11,136 nucleotides of DNA, from contig CALZJV010000285.1 in assembly GCA_945787595.1 (NCBI GenBank), forward strand, positions 1 through 11,136. The letters are read 5' to 3'. Within the stretch, counting starts at the first letter, position 1. The number at the start of each line of letters is the position of its first letter. Source of the stretch: an uncultured Desulfobacterales bacterium (lineage in GTDB: Bacteria > Desulfobacterota > Desulfobacteria > Desulfobacterales > JAFDCJ01). Positions 5,690 through 11,136 of this stretch are shown here, piece by piece. The notes beneath the pieces are model-generated. The model did no database searches and was not told the origin of the DNA. It worked only from the letters and a program-made list of their open reading frames with translations. The position numbers and the translations under genes are program-made.

Positions 5690-7159
5690 TTAACCTCCGG
5701 TAAGGACCGGCATGTCCATCAAGGGCCAGAGGATAAAGACGGCAAAACCGGTGATGATCATCAGGATAATACTGGCCGGTATGCCGTATAGAAAGAATTC
5801 ACCGGTGCTAAACTGTTTGGAGTCGTAAGCTATCGCATTGGGGGCGGCGCCTACCAACAACAAAAACGGCATGCCGGCCGTCACGAGGGCCGCAAACAGG
5901 ATGACCTCACTTGCCACGCCCAGATAGGGCGCTATGACCAGGGCTACCGGCAGGGATATGGCGATGGCGGCCACGTTCATGATAAAATTGGTCATCATCA
6001 TGACGAAAAAGGCGATACTCATCACAAACACAAACCAGTTGGCATTCTGAAACATCACCAACCAATTAACCGCCATCCAGTTGGCGGCGCCGGTTTGCCA
6101 CAGGCAATTGCCGATGCTCATGGCACCGGCAAACAGCAGTATGATGTTCCAGGGAATGGCTTCCAGATCATCAAGATCCATGATGCCGGTGACAAAAAAC
6201 AAGATGGTAGATATCAGGATGATGGCGGTTTTGTCGACGGGTTGCAAGGCCGGGATGAAGGAGCGCAGCGACATGGTCACGATGCAGGCCCCGACGATGA
6301 GCGCTGCCTTGATCTCGTTGCGGGTCAGCGGTCCCAGTTCGGCGTTCAACTGGCGGGCCTTTGCCCTGAGTCCCGGGATGGTCGCTTTTTCGGGTTTGAA
6401 GAAAACCATAAAAAATCCCCAGAGGATGAAGGTCATGATCCAGCCGATGGGGAACATATACCAGGTCAATTGAAAGAAGGTAATATCCTGGCCGACGATG
6501 TCCTTGTAAAAGCCCAGGGCCACTGCACCGCGGGCGGCTCCCAGCAATGTCACGATACTGCCGGCGCCAGCGACATAGGCCATTCCAATAAACAGGCCTT
6601 TGCCAAATTTTGTCTTTTTATCGCCTTCACCGTAAAGCGCATAAATCGACACCAGCAGCGGGTAAATGGTGGCCGCCACCGCCGTGTGCGCCATAATGTG
6701 GGTCAGGGCTGCGGTGACAACGAAGCATCCGAGATAAATCATACTGGTTTTCTCACCGACGATGACCAGCATCTTGTACGCCAGACGTTTCGTTAGTCCC
6801 GTCTTGGTGAATACCAGCCCGATCATAATTGAGGCAAAGATGAACATGACGGACGGCACCATGAAATCCGTAAAAGCATCCCTGGCCGGACGTATCAGGA
6901 AAAGTGCCTGCAAAACTCCGATGGCCAGGCTGGTAATTCCGATAGGCACCACTTCGAAGACCCACCAGGTCCCGGCCAGTAAAAATACAGCAATGGCTCC
7001 CTTGGCCTCCCGGCTTAGCGGGAAATGTTTGCCCATGGGATCTACTGCGTCGGGCCAGACCGGTGCCCAGTAAACCACCGCGAAAAGGACAATGCCCAAG
7101 AAAAGAAACCCCATCTTTTTCCAGTCGATATTTTTCGCTGCCGCAATATTGTCACTCAT
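5690..7159 (-). CDS. SLC13/DASS-family anion permease (DASS-1)
   Basis: A 489-residue integral membrane protein with about 11-13 hydrophobic segments and the two-repeat layout of divalent-anion:sodium symporters (dicarboxylate, sulfate and related anions). Family landmarks are WWVFEVVPIGITSLAIG (65-81), the loop-helix near GAGSIVTLLGAARGAVALG (198-216), LEAIPWNIILLFAGAMSIG (332-350), and GAAPNAIAYDS (437-447). The two SNT motifs that line the sodium and substrate sites in characterised members are not conserved: the first reads MAHTAVAA (about 156-163) and the second IMNVAAIA (about 393-400). Coupling ion and substrate are therefore uncertain. The ATG at 7157-7159 is chosen because AGGAGGA (7168-7174) sits 8 nt upstream; an upstream in-frame GTG would be too close. 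It lies 76 bp downstream of CBS-B on the same strand, probably one operon. Confidence 0.88.
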   Translation of the reverse strand: MSDNIAAAKNIDWKKMGFLFLGIVLFAVVYWAPVWPDAVDPMGKHFPLSREAKGAIAVFLLAGTWWVFEVVPIGITSLAIGVLQALFLIRPARDAFTDFMVPSVMFIFASIMIGLVFTKTGLTKRLAYKMLVIVGEKTSMIYLGCFVVTAALTHIMAHTAVAATIYPLLVSIYALYGEGDKKTKFGKGLFIGMAYVAGAGSIVTLLGAARGAVALGFYKDIVGQDITFFQLTWYMFPIGWIMTFILWGFFMVFFKPEKATIPGLRAKARQLNAELGPLTRNEIKAALIVGACIVTMSLRSFIPALQPVDKTAIILISTILFFVTGIMDLDDLEAIPWNIILLFAGAMSIGNCLWQTGAANWMAVNWLVMFQNANWFVFVMSIAFFVMMMTNFIMNVAAIAISLPVALVIAPYLGVASEVILFAALVTAGMPFLLLVGAAPNAIAYDSKQFSTGEFFLYGIPASIILMIITGFAVFILWPLMDMPVLTGG

Positions 7160-7235
7160 TAACACATTCCTCCTCTATCCTATGAAACTGTTAAAGAGAT
7201 TTCTGAGCATTTAGGAGATTGGTAGCCCGTATTCT

Positions 7236-7793
7236 TTAAAAGCACTCCTTCATTACATGGAAAACCGCCGCAAACACGTCGGTTTGTCGCAATACGCCAA
7301 CAATTTTTTCGCCGCGGGTTACCAGAAGGGATTGGTGGTTACCGATGATAAGCTGATGAATAGCGATGTCCAGCGACGCATCTTCGGCGATATATTCGCC
7401 TTCGGTGGGTGTTTTCATAATTTTCTTGACGTTTTGCTGGCCGGCCTTGCGGCAGATGTCCTCCAGGGGACCGGCAAAGAGGTGATAATCCTCCAATATG
7501 GATTTCGTGAATTGTTTGGTAAATCCATAGCGATGCAGCCCCTCTCCCTGACTTATTTCGTTGTACTTCGGTTCCAGGGCTCCGAGTACATCCAGTTGGC
7601 TGAGTTTGCCGACAACCTTCCCTTTTTTATCAAGTACCAGAATTGCCCTGTGGCGGTAACGGGTATGTTTGTCTTCAAAATTTTCCTGGGCTCTTTCCAA
7701 AGACAGGACGGCATCAAATAATGTAGCATCTTCGGACACCGTTGCGTACTCCGACAACGGTACCATTAAATCTTTCACCGAGTATGATTTCAC
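7236..7793 (-). CDS. CBS-domain pair protein (CBS-B)
   Basis: A 185-residue cytoplasmic protein made only of two CBS domains. CBS1 covers about residues 7-72 (VKDLMVPLSEYATV through KVVGKLSQLDVLGALEP) and CBS2 about 119-183 (VKKIMKTPTEGEYI through KIVGVLRQTDVFAAVFHVMKECF). The start is a GTG (7791-7793), supported by a strong GGGAGGT (7798-7804) five bases upstream. It is very similar to CBS-A, including the MVPLSEYATV motif, the KLxQLDVLxALEP strand and the C-terminal AAVFHxMKEC with its near-terminal cysteine. DASS-1 follows 76 bp downstream in the same direction. Known CBS modules control CLC, MgtE and other transporters in response to nucleotides or ionic strength, so control of DASS-1 is a reasonable inference, not shown by the sequence. 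Confidence 0.92.
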   Translation of the reverse strand: MKSYSVKDLMVPLSEYATVSEDATLFDAVLSLERAQENFEDKHTRYRHRAILVLDKKGKVVGKLSQLDVLGALEPKYNEISQGEGLHRYGFTKQFTKSILEDYHLFAGPLEDICRKAGQQNVKKIMKTPTEGEYIAEDASLDIAIHQLIIGNHQSLLVTRGEKIVGVLRQTDVFAAVFHVMKECF

Positions 7794-7911
7794 GGCTACC
7801 TCCCTTTTTTGGGTAAATTTTCAGGACCATTTATCATAATTCGGCCATATTGTACAGATTTTCTGACTTTTGATTCCGCTTTAACCCATTTAATTTTATT
7901 GGAATGTAACA

Positions 7912-7924
7912 ATGTGATACACAT
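7912..7924. promoter_or_regulatory. 13-bp perfect palindrome, candidate operator
   Basis: ATGTG and CACAT flank ATA with perfect symmetry, between the starts of the two divergent CBS genes and about 35 bp upstream of the CBS-C promoter -35 box. The half-site TGTG/CACA recalls CRP/FNR-type operators, but the spacing is too short for a standard CRP site. Assignment is tentative. Confidence 0.3.
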
Positions 7925-7958
7925 CGAGACGTTTGATTAAATTTGCCTCAAGTTCTTT

Positions 7959-7986
7959 TTGACATTTGCACCGATCCTTATATAGT
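7959..7986 (+). promoter_or_regulatory. Sigma70-like promoter for CBS-C/DASS-2
   Basis: A perfect TTGACA (7959-7964) is separated by 16 bp from TATAGT (7981-7986). Transcription would start around 7993, giving a leader of about 200 nt that carries the palindrome at 7988-8087 and the hairpin at 8129-8150 before the CBS-C start codon. Confidence 0.6.
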
Positions 7987-7987
7987 A

Positions 7988-8087
7988 AGGTTGGCCTGTT
8001 GAGCCGGTTAAGCCAGATGAGCCTGTTAAAAAGGAGAAAATGTCTGATTTTATTCTTAACCGGCAAACGGGGTAACAGGCTCAACCT
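7988..8087 (+). repeat. 100-bp palindromic element with tandem 9-mers in the CBS-C leader
   Basis: The left arm has AGGTTG (7988-7993), GCCTGTT (7994-8000) and GCCGGTTAAG (8003-8012). These pair in order with CAACCT (8082-8087), AACAGGC (8074-8080) and CTTAACCGGC (8055-8064), with small bulges. The left half also reads as successive 9-mers of the type GTTgAGCCn (GTTGAGCCG, GTTAAGCCA, GATGAGCCT from about 7998). The 42-nt loop contains AAGGAG before an ATG that opens only an 11-codon frame (8040-8075). It may be a mobile repeat, a structured leader, or both. Confidence 0.65.
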
Positions 8088-8128
8088 ATAGAATTCAAGC
8101 ATTTTAAGGAGGCTTATAAATAGGCTAT

Positions 8129-8150
8129 AGTGCGTTAGATGCACTTTTTT
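8129..8150 (+). terminator. Terminator-like hairpin in the CBS-C leader, possible attenuator
   Basis: AGTGC (8129-8133) pairs perfectly with GCACT (8141-8145) across a 7-nt loop, directly followed by a T-run to 8150. It lies 41 nt before the CBS-C ATG and downstream of the predicted promoter. The stem is only 5 bp, so strength is doubtful. Confidence 0.4.
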
Positions 8151-8191
8151 GAGTTAGGTTCTTTGTAAACATCTGACTTGGGAGGATTAAT

Positions 8192-8740
8192 ATGAGAACG
8201 ATAACGGTAAGGGAGTTGATGGTGCCGCTTGAACAATATGCAACGGTTTCCAAGGAGGCAACTTTGCGCGAGGCGATCCTTGCTCTGGAAAAGGCTCAAA
8301 TGACGCTTGACCCGTCCCGGCATAAGCATCGTGCCATATTGGTGCTGGATGAGAGCGGTAAGGTTGTGAGTAAAATAACCATGAAAATTATTCTGATGGC
8401 GCTTGAACCCAATTATGGAAAAGTGGAAGGTACAGGCGTTTTGGAGCGATCAGGATATAGCCCGGATTTGATCCGGTCAATGCTCGAAGATAATGCACTT
8501 TGGACGGAACCTTTGCAGTTTTTCAGTGAGCGGGCTACCAAGCTGAAAGTGGGTGAATTAATTCATCCACCCTCGCAGGATGAGTATATTGATGAAAATG
8601 CTACCCTGGGTGAGGCCATCCACCAGATGATTGCTTATCCTTATCTTTCTCTGCTTGTGACTAGCGGCGATGAGGTCTTGGGAATATTGCGGCTTTCTGA
8701 TGTTTTTACAAAAATTTGCGATGTAATCAAAGGCGCCTGA
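8192..8740 (+). CDS. CBS-domain pair protein (CBS-C)
   Basis: A 182-residue protein consisting of two CBS domains, CBS1 at about 7-72 (VRELMVPLEQYATV to LEP) and CBS2 at about 119-180 (VGELIHPPSQDEYI to LGILRLSDVFTKICDVIKG). The start is well supported by GGGAGG at 8180-8185. It is the most divergent of the three paralogues: the usual G-K-L-x-Q-L-D-V-L strand of CBS1 is replaced by SKITMKIILMALEP, so the D that often contacts the ligand ribose in the first domain is lost, while LSDV is kept in the second. The near-terminal MKEC found in CBS-A and CBS-B is also absent. DASS-2 follows 83 bp downstream on the same strand, a mirror image of CBS-B/DASS-1. Control of DASS-2 activity is inferred from this pairing. 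Confidence 0.92.
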   Translation: MRTITVRELMVPLEQYATVSKEATLREAILALEKAQMTLDPSRHKHRAILVLDESGKVVSKITMKIILMALEPNYGKVEGTGVLERSGYSPDLIRSMLEDNALWTEPLQFFSERATKLKVGELIHPPSQDEYIDENATLGEAIHQMIAYPYLSLLVTSGDEVLGILRLSDVFTKICDVIKGA

Positions 8741-8823
8741 TGTTGAATCCGGTTTGTATTTGAGGGCAGACGAGAGTTGAAAGAACTCAAATTTTAAGGT
8801 GACATTTAAGAAGGAGTATTTTG

Positions 8824-10425
8824 ATGGATACTCATGGGGAGAAAACAGGCATATTCGCCAAGAAAGGACTGTGGCTCGGAACTGGCGCTGGCCTTTTCAT
8901 CTTGATCGCCTTTATTTTAGCGCCGCCCCAATCGCTTGTCGATGTAATGGAAAAATACGGCTATGTCGAAAAGATGATTGAGTGGGAGATCGCCCATAAC
9001 GCCGAAGAGGCTTCCGCTAAAACGATGATTGTACTGGGGATTGTTCCCATGGCGGTTGTCTTTTTTGCCGTCGAGGCTCTCCCGATAGGCGTAACGGGCA
9101 TCCTGATGCCTCTGATGGCATACTTTTTCGGGCTGCTGCCTTTCAACATGATTGGCAAGACCTTTGCGGGGGATGCACCGATGTTCATGCTGGGCGTTTT
9201 TGCTTTAGGAGCGACGGTGGTAGAGGTCGGTTTCCATAAACGACTGGCTGTCTGGCTGCTGGGATGGACCAAGGGGTTCTGGGTGCCCATGATCGTGCTG
9301 TGCACCAGCATGTCGATTGTGGGTTCATTTATGTCGGCGCCTGCCATGTGTTCGTTTATGGTGCCGGTGATGATGGCCGTCTATTACGGATCGGTGAGGG
9401 CCACCAGCCCGGAGGGGGAGGTGGTTCACGATCCGGCTCTGGCCAAATATCTGCTTTTTTCCCTTTGCTTCGCCCTGAATATGGGCGGGCCCGGAACGCC
9501 CTCGGCCGGTGGACGCAATGTGATCATGATGGGGTTCTTTACCGAATACGGCATACCGATCACCTATTCCGGCTGGATGCAATACGGCTGGCCCCTGGTG
9601 CCGCTCGGCAGCGCCATATTGTTGCTTTATATGGCGACTTTTTTCAGTAAGAAGATAAAGACCCGGGACCTTACCCCCGGGCTGCAACATATCAAGGAAG
9701 AGACGCGCCGAATGGGTAAAATGAAATATCCCGAGTATGTCACTGCCGGGACGCTTTTCCTCATTGTGGCCCTGTGGATATTCGGCGGCGAAGCGACGGG
9801 ATTGGGCGGACCGGCGCTTCTGGCCCTGGTCATACCGGTTTTGTTCAAGACTGTTAAATTTGAACAGATCATTGAGCGTATATCCTTTAACGCCTGGTTC
9901 ATGTACTGCGGGGCCCTGACCCTGGGCGCTCTTCTCAAGGAAAGCGGCGGCGCCCTGTGGCTGGCGACAACCTTTCTGAACGCGCTTTCACAGGTTGGCA
10001 TGGATAAGGGTTACGGGTTGTGGCTCGGAATGTCCGCTTTCTCCGGTCTGGTTACCAACTTTATGTCTGACGCCGCCACCGTGGCCCTGATCGGGCCCAT
10101 TGTCGTCCCCATGGGGATCATGACCCAGGTTGCCGGTGAGCCGTGGGCCATCGGCATGGCCGTGGCATTGGCATCCTCTTATGCCCATTTCCTGATCGTG
10201 GGGTCTCCCGCCAATGCGCTGACATTTGCACTGGGGGTTTATCCGGATACAAATAAGCGGGCCCTTGAAGCGATTGATTTTGTGAAATACGGTTTTGGAT
10301 TTTTTATACTGTCCATGCTGCTGCTCTGGATCATTGGATTTCTGGTGGTCTACCCCATCGTTGGTTTTCCGGAGGGAATTCTTGAGCAGGCAACCCAAGT
10401 ACTTCAAAGCACGGCTGCCAGATAG
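8824..10425 (+). CDS. SLC13/DASS-like anion permease (DASS-2)
   Basis: A 533-residue membrane protein with about 12-13 hydrophobic segments, starting with a TM at about 15-33. It has a larger soluble loop after TM1 (about 34-65) than DASS-1. Family landmarks are VEALPIGVTGILMPL (83-97), GGPGTPSAGGRNVI (221-234), and GSPANALTF (460-468). The SNT motifs are again altered: GSFMSAPAMCSFMVP (167-181) in repeat one and TNFMSDAATVALIGP (411-425) in repeat two. The ATG at 8824 is preferred because AAGGAG (8811-8816) lies 7 nt upstream; the TTG one codon earlier is less likely. DASS-2 and DASS-1 are only distantly similar, so the two cassettes are not a recent duplication as whole units. Sulfate, sulfite or dicarboxylates are possible substrates; the sequence alone does not decide. 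Confidence 0.87.
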   Translation: MDTHGEKTGIFAKKGLWLGTGAGLFILIAFILAPPQSLVDVMEKYGYVEKMIEWEIAHNAEEASAKTMIVLGIVPMAVVFFAVEALPIGVTGILMPLMAYFFGLLPFNMIGKTFAGDAPMFMLGVFALGATVVEVGFHKRLAVWLLGWTKGFWVPMIVLCTSMSIVGSFMSAPAMCSFMVPVMMAVYYGSVRATSPEGEVVHDPALAKYLLFSLCFALNMGGPGTPSAGGRNVIMMGFFTEYGIPITYSGWMQYGWPLVPLGSAILLLYMATFFSKKIKTRDLTPGLQHIKEETRRMGKMKYPEYVTAGTLFLIVALWIFGGEATGLGGPALLALVIPVLFKTVKFEQIIERISFNAWFMYCGALTLGALLKESGGALWLATTFLNALSQVGMDKGYGLWLGMSAFSGLVTNFMSDAATVALIGPIVVPMGIMTQVAGEPWAIGMAVALASSYAHFLIVGSPANALTFALGVYPDTNKRALEAIDFVKYGFGFFILSMLLLWIIGFLVVYPIVGFPEGILEQATQVLQSTAAR

Positions 10426-10433
10426 CCGGCGAA

Positions 10434-10467
10434 CCGAATTCAGCCCTATCGTCATTTCGGCTTTTTT
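10434..10467 (+). terminator. Possible intrinsic terminator after DASS-2
   Basis: CCGAA (10434-10438) pairs with TTCGG (10456-10460) and is followed by C and six T. It overlaps the last codons of the convergent response-regulator gene. The 17-nt loop and 5-bp stem make it only moderately convincing. Confidence 0.4.
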
Positions 10468-10832
10468 ATTTTCAGGGCCTTGGCTTTTTCTATTTTTTGG
10501 GTGAGGAGGTTCAAGTCGGCAGGTTTCTCGATGACATCCATGGCGCCGAGATTGATGGCCTCAATGCACTTTTCCTCCGGCACATTGGCTGTCAACAGGA
10601 TGATTTGTACCTCGGGTTTTGTCTCCTTAAATAGTTTTAATGCCTTAAAGCCGTCCATTTCGGGCATCATCAAATCCATTATAATCGCATCATAGGATTC
10701 CTTTTGCACCATTTCGAGGGCATCTTCGGCCGAAGTGGCGGTGGATACGTCCATGCCCCGGGCCTCCATGCGCTCAGCCATGATATCTAAAAAATCCTTT
10801 TCGTCGTCAACAAGTAAAACCTTTGCGTGCAT
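10452..10832 (-). CDS. Receiver-domain-only response regulator (126 aa)
   Basis: A CheY-like single receiver. It has the acidic pair D9-D10, phospho-acceptor D53 in AIIMDLMMPEMDG, switch T81 in IILLTA, and lysine K103 in VIEKPAD, all expected for an active receiver. It ends in a short lysine-rich tail (AKALKIKKPK) with no output domain. GGAGT at 10839-10843 supports the ATG at 10830-10832. It lies 36 bp downstream of the other receiver gene on the same strand, so the two are probably co-transcribed, and is convergent with DASS-2 across 26 bp. The sequence is distinct from the other two receivers (ANVPEEKCIEAINLGAMDVIEKP instead of EGMKxGAFDxLMKP), suggesting a different partner. Likely role: phosphate shuttling or protein-protein signalling. 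Confidence 0.93.
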   Translation of the reverse strand: MHAKVLLVDDEKDFLDIMAERMEARGMDVSTATSAEDALEMVQKESYDAIIMDLMMPEMDGFKALKLFKETKPEVQIILLTANVPEEKCIEAINLGAMDVIEKPADLNLLTQKIEKAKALKIKKPK

Positions 10833-10868
10833 TAAATTACTCCAATTGAGTCCGGCTGAGTTCAGCAG

Positions 10869-11136
10869 TTAAACATCCTTTAGAACAGACCTCGGTGAAG
10901 AGGTGAAGCCACTTAATTTGGCTGTCCGGATGCGATCTTCCTGTTCGGCCTTGCGGTCATTCGCCTTGTCGATTTTTAAGGTCAAATCTTCAGTCTCACA
11001 GGGCTTCATCAGAAAATCAAAGGCGCCAAGTTTCATGCCTTCGATGGCCATTTCCACGGTTCCATGTCCGGTCAGCATGATGACTTCAGTCAATGGTTTC
11101 AGGTTCTTAATTTCGCGCAGAACTGCGGTTCCTTCA
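10869..11136 (-). CDS. Response regulator receiver protein, C-terminal part (5' end outside window)
   Basis: The frame is open to the right edge of the window, so the N-terminal half with the phospho-acceptor aspartate is missing; the first residues read EGTAVLREIKNLKPLTEVIML. Visible receiver features are the switch threonine in MLTGHG, the EGMKLGAFDFLMKP segment with the conserved lysine, and a charged helical tail (KANDRKAEQEDRIRTAKL) ending in SVLKDV. No output domain follows. It is very close in this region to the receiver at 2575-3006, so the two are probable paralogues at opposite ends of the CBS/permease block. A histidine kinase may lie just beyond the window edge, but this cannot be seen. 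Confidence 0.9.
   Translation of the reverse strand, partial: EGTAVLREIKNLKPLTEVIMLTGHGTVEMAIEGMKLGAFDFLMKPCETEDLTLKIDKANDRKAEQEDRIRTAKLSGFTSSPRSVLKDV

Larger units (their letters stand above)
7794..8191. other. 398-bp divergent control region between CBS-B and CBS-C
   Basis: No gene with support lies here. The left part, up to about 7958, is AT-rich and holds a perfect palindrome, ATGTG-ATA-CACAT (7912-7924), suitable for a dimeric regulator. It would include the CBS-B promoter, which I could not assign with confidence. The right part holds a sigma70-like promoter facing CBS-C, a large palindrome, and a terminator-like hairpin, listed separately. Confidence 0.6.

Noticed and set aside
6095..6796. 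Long + strand open frame (233 codons) opposite DASS-1
   Set aside because: Its product is rich in G, D, H and Q with no domain, no ribosome-binding site is apparent, and it lies entirely antisense to a clear membrane-protein gene; it is a coding shadow.
7157..7165. Upstream GTG start for DASS-1
   Set aside because: The GTG lies only 2 nt from the AGGAGGA ribosome-binding site, whereas the ATG at 7157-7159 has an 8-nt spacing.
8040..8075. 11-codon frame with AAGGAG three bases upstream, inside the CBS-C leader palindrome
   Set aside because: Too short, spacing too tight, and located in a palindromic repeat; kept only as a note on the element.
7896..8144. - strand open frame in the divergent CBS-B/CBS-C region
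   Set aside because: Its repeats (NRL, WLNRLNRP) are simply the translation of the tandem 9-mers; no start signal.
1..11136. CRISPR array, tRNA, rRNA, or complete insertion sequence
   Set aside because: No regularly spaced repeat-spacer pattern, no cloverleaf or rRNA-like sequence, and no transposase or integrase frame was seen.
10452..11136. Receiver genes as DNA-binding response regulators
   Set aside because: Both end shortly after the conserved lysine region with only charged tails, so no helix-turn-helix or AAA+ output domain is present.

Overview
The window looks like chromosomal DNA from an anaerobic, sulfate- or sulfur-metabolising bacterium of the Desulfobacterota (former Deltaproteobacteria). 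This is an inference from gene content: a molybdopterin oxidoreductase with a four-cluster ferredoxin partner, several SLC13/DASS-type permeases, stand-alone CBS-pair proteins, output-less response regulators, and intergenic DNA rich in palindromic repeats. No species can be named from the sequence alone.

Left part (1-2146): the 3' end of a molybdopterin (MopB/DMSO-reductase family) catalytic subunit, then its iron-sulfur subunit, run on the + strand. They meet a convergent cation diffusion facilitator gene, and the last two genes overlap tail to tail by 35 bp. Next comes a GC-rich gap (2147-2574), a receiver-only response regulator on the - strand (2575-3006), and a second repeat-bearing gap (3007-3369). 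The two gaps share a 15-bp identical core.

Central block (3370-10425): three paralogous CBS-pair proteins lie within 5.4 kb. CBS-A (3370-4041) carries an N-terminal extension encoded by an inverted-repeat element and precedes a left-handed beta-helix (hexapeptide-repeat) protein of unknown function. CBS-B and CBS-C start back to back across a 398-bp divergent region. Each is followed in the same direction by a DASS-like permease, giving two mirror-image CBS-permease cassettes (CBS-B/DASS-1 on -, CBS-C/DASS-2 on +). The divergent region holds a good sigma70-like promoter, a large palindrome that would lie in the CBS-C leader, and a terminator-like hairpin before the CBS-C start.

Right part (10452-11136): two receiver-only response regulators on the - strand, the upstream one cut by the window edge.

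Working model (inference): the CBS proteins sense a small ligand, probably an adenine nucleotide, and control the anion permeases encoded next to them, while the flanking receiver proteins connect the locus to two-component signalling. Both permeases have altered versions of the sodium/substrate motifs typical of the family, so their substrate cannot be assigned.
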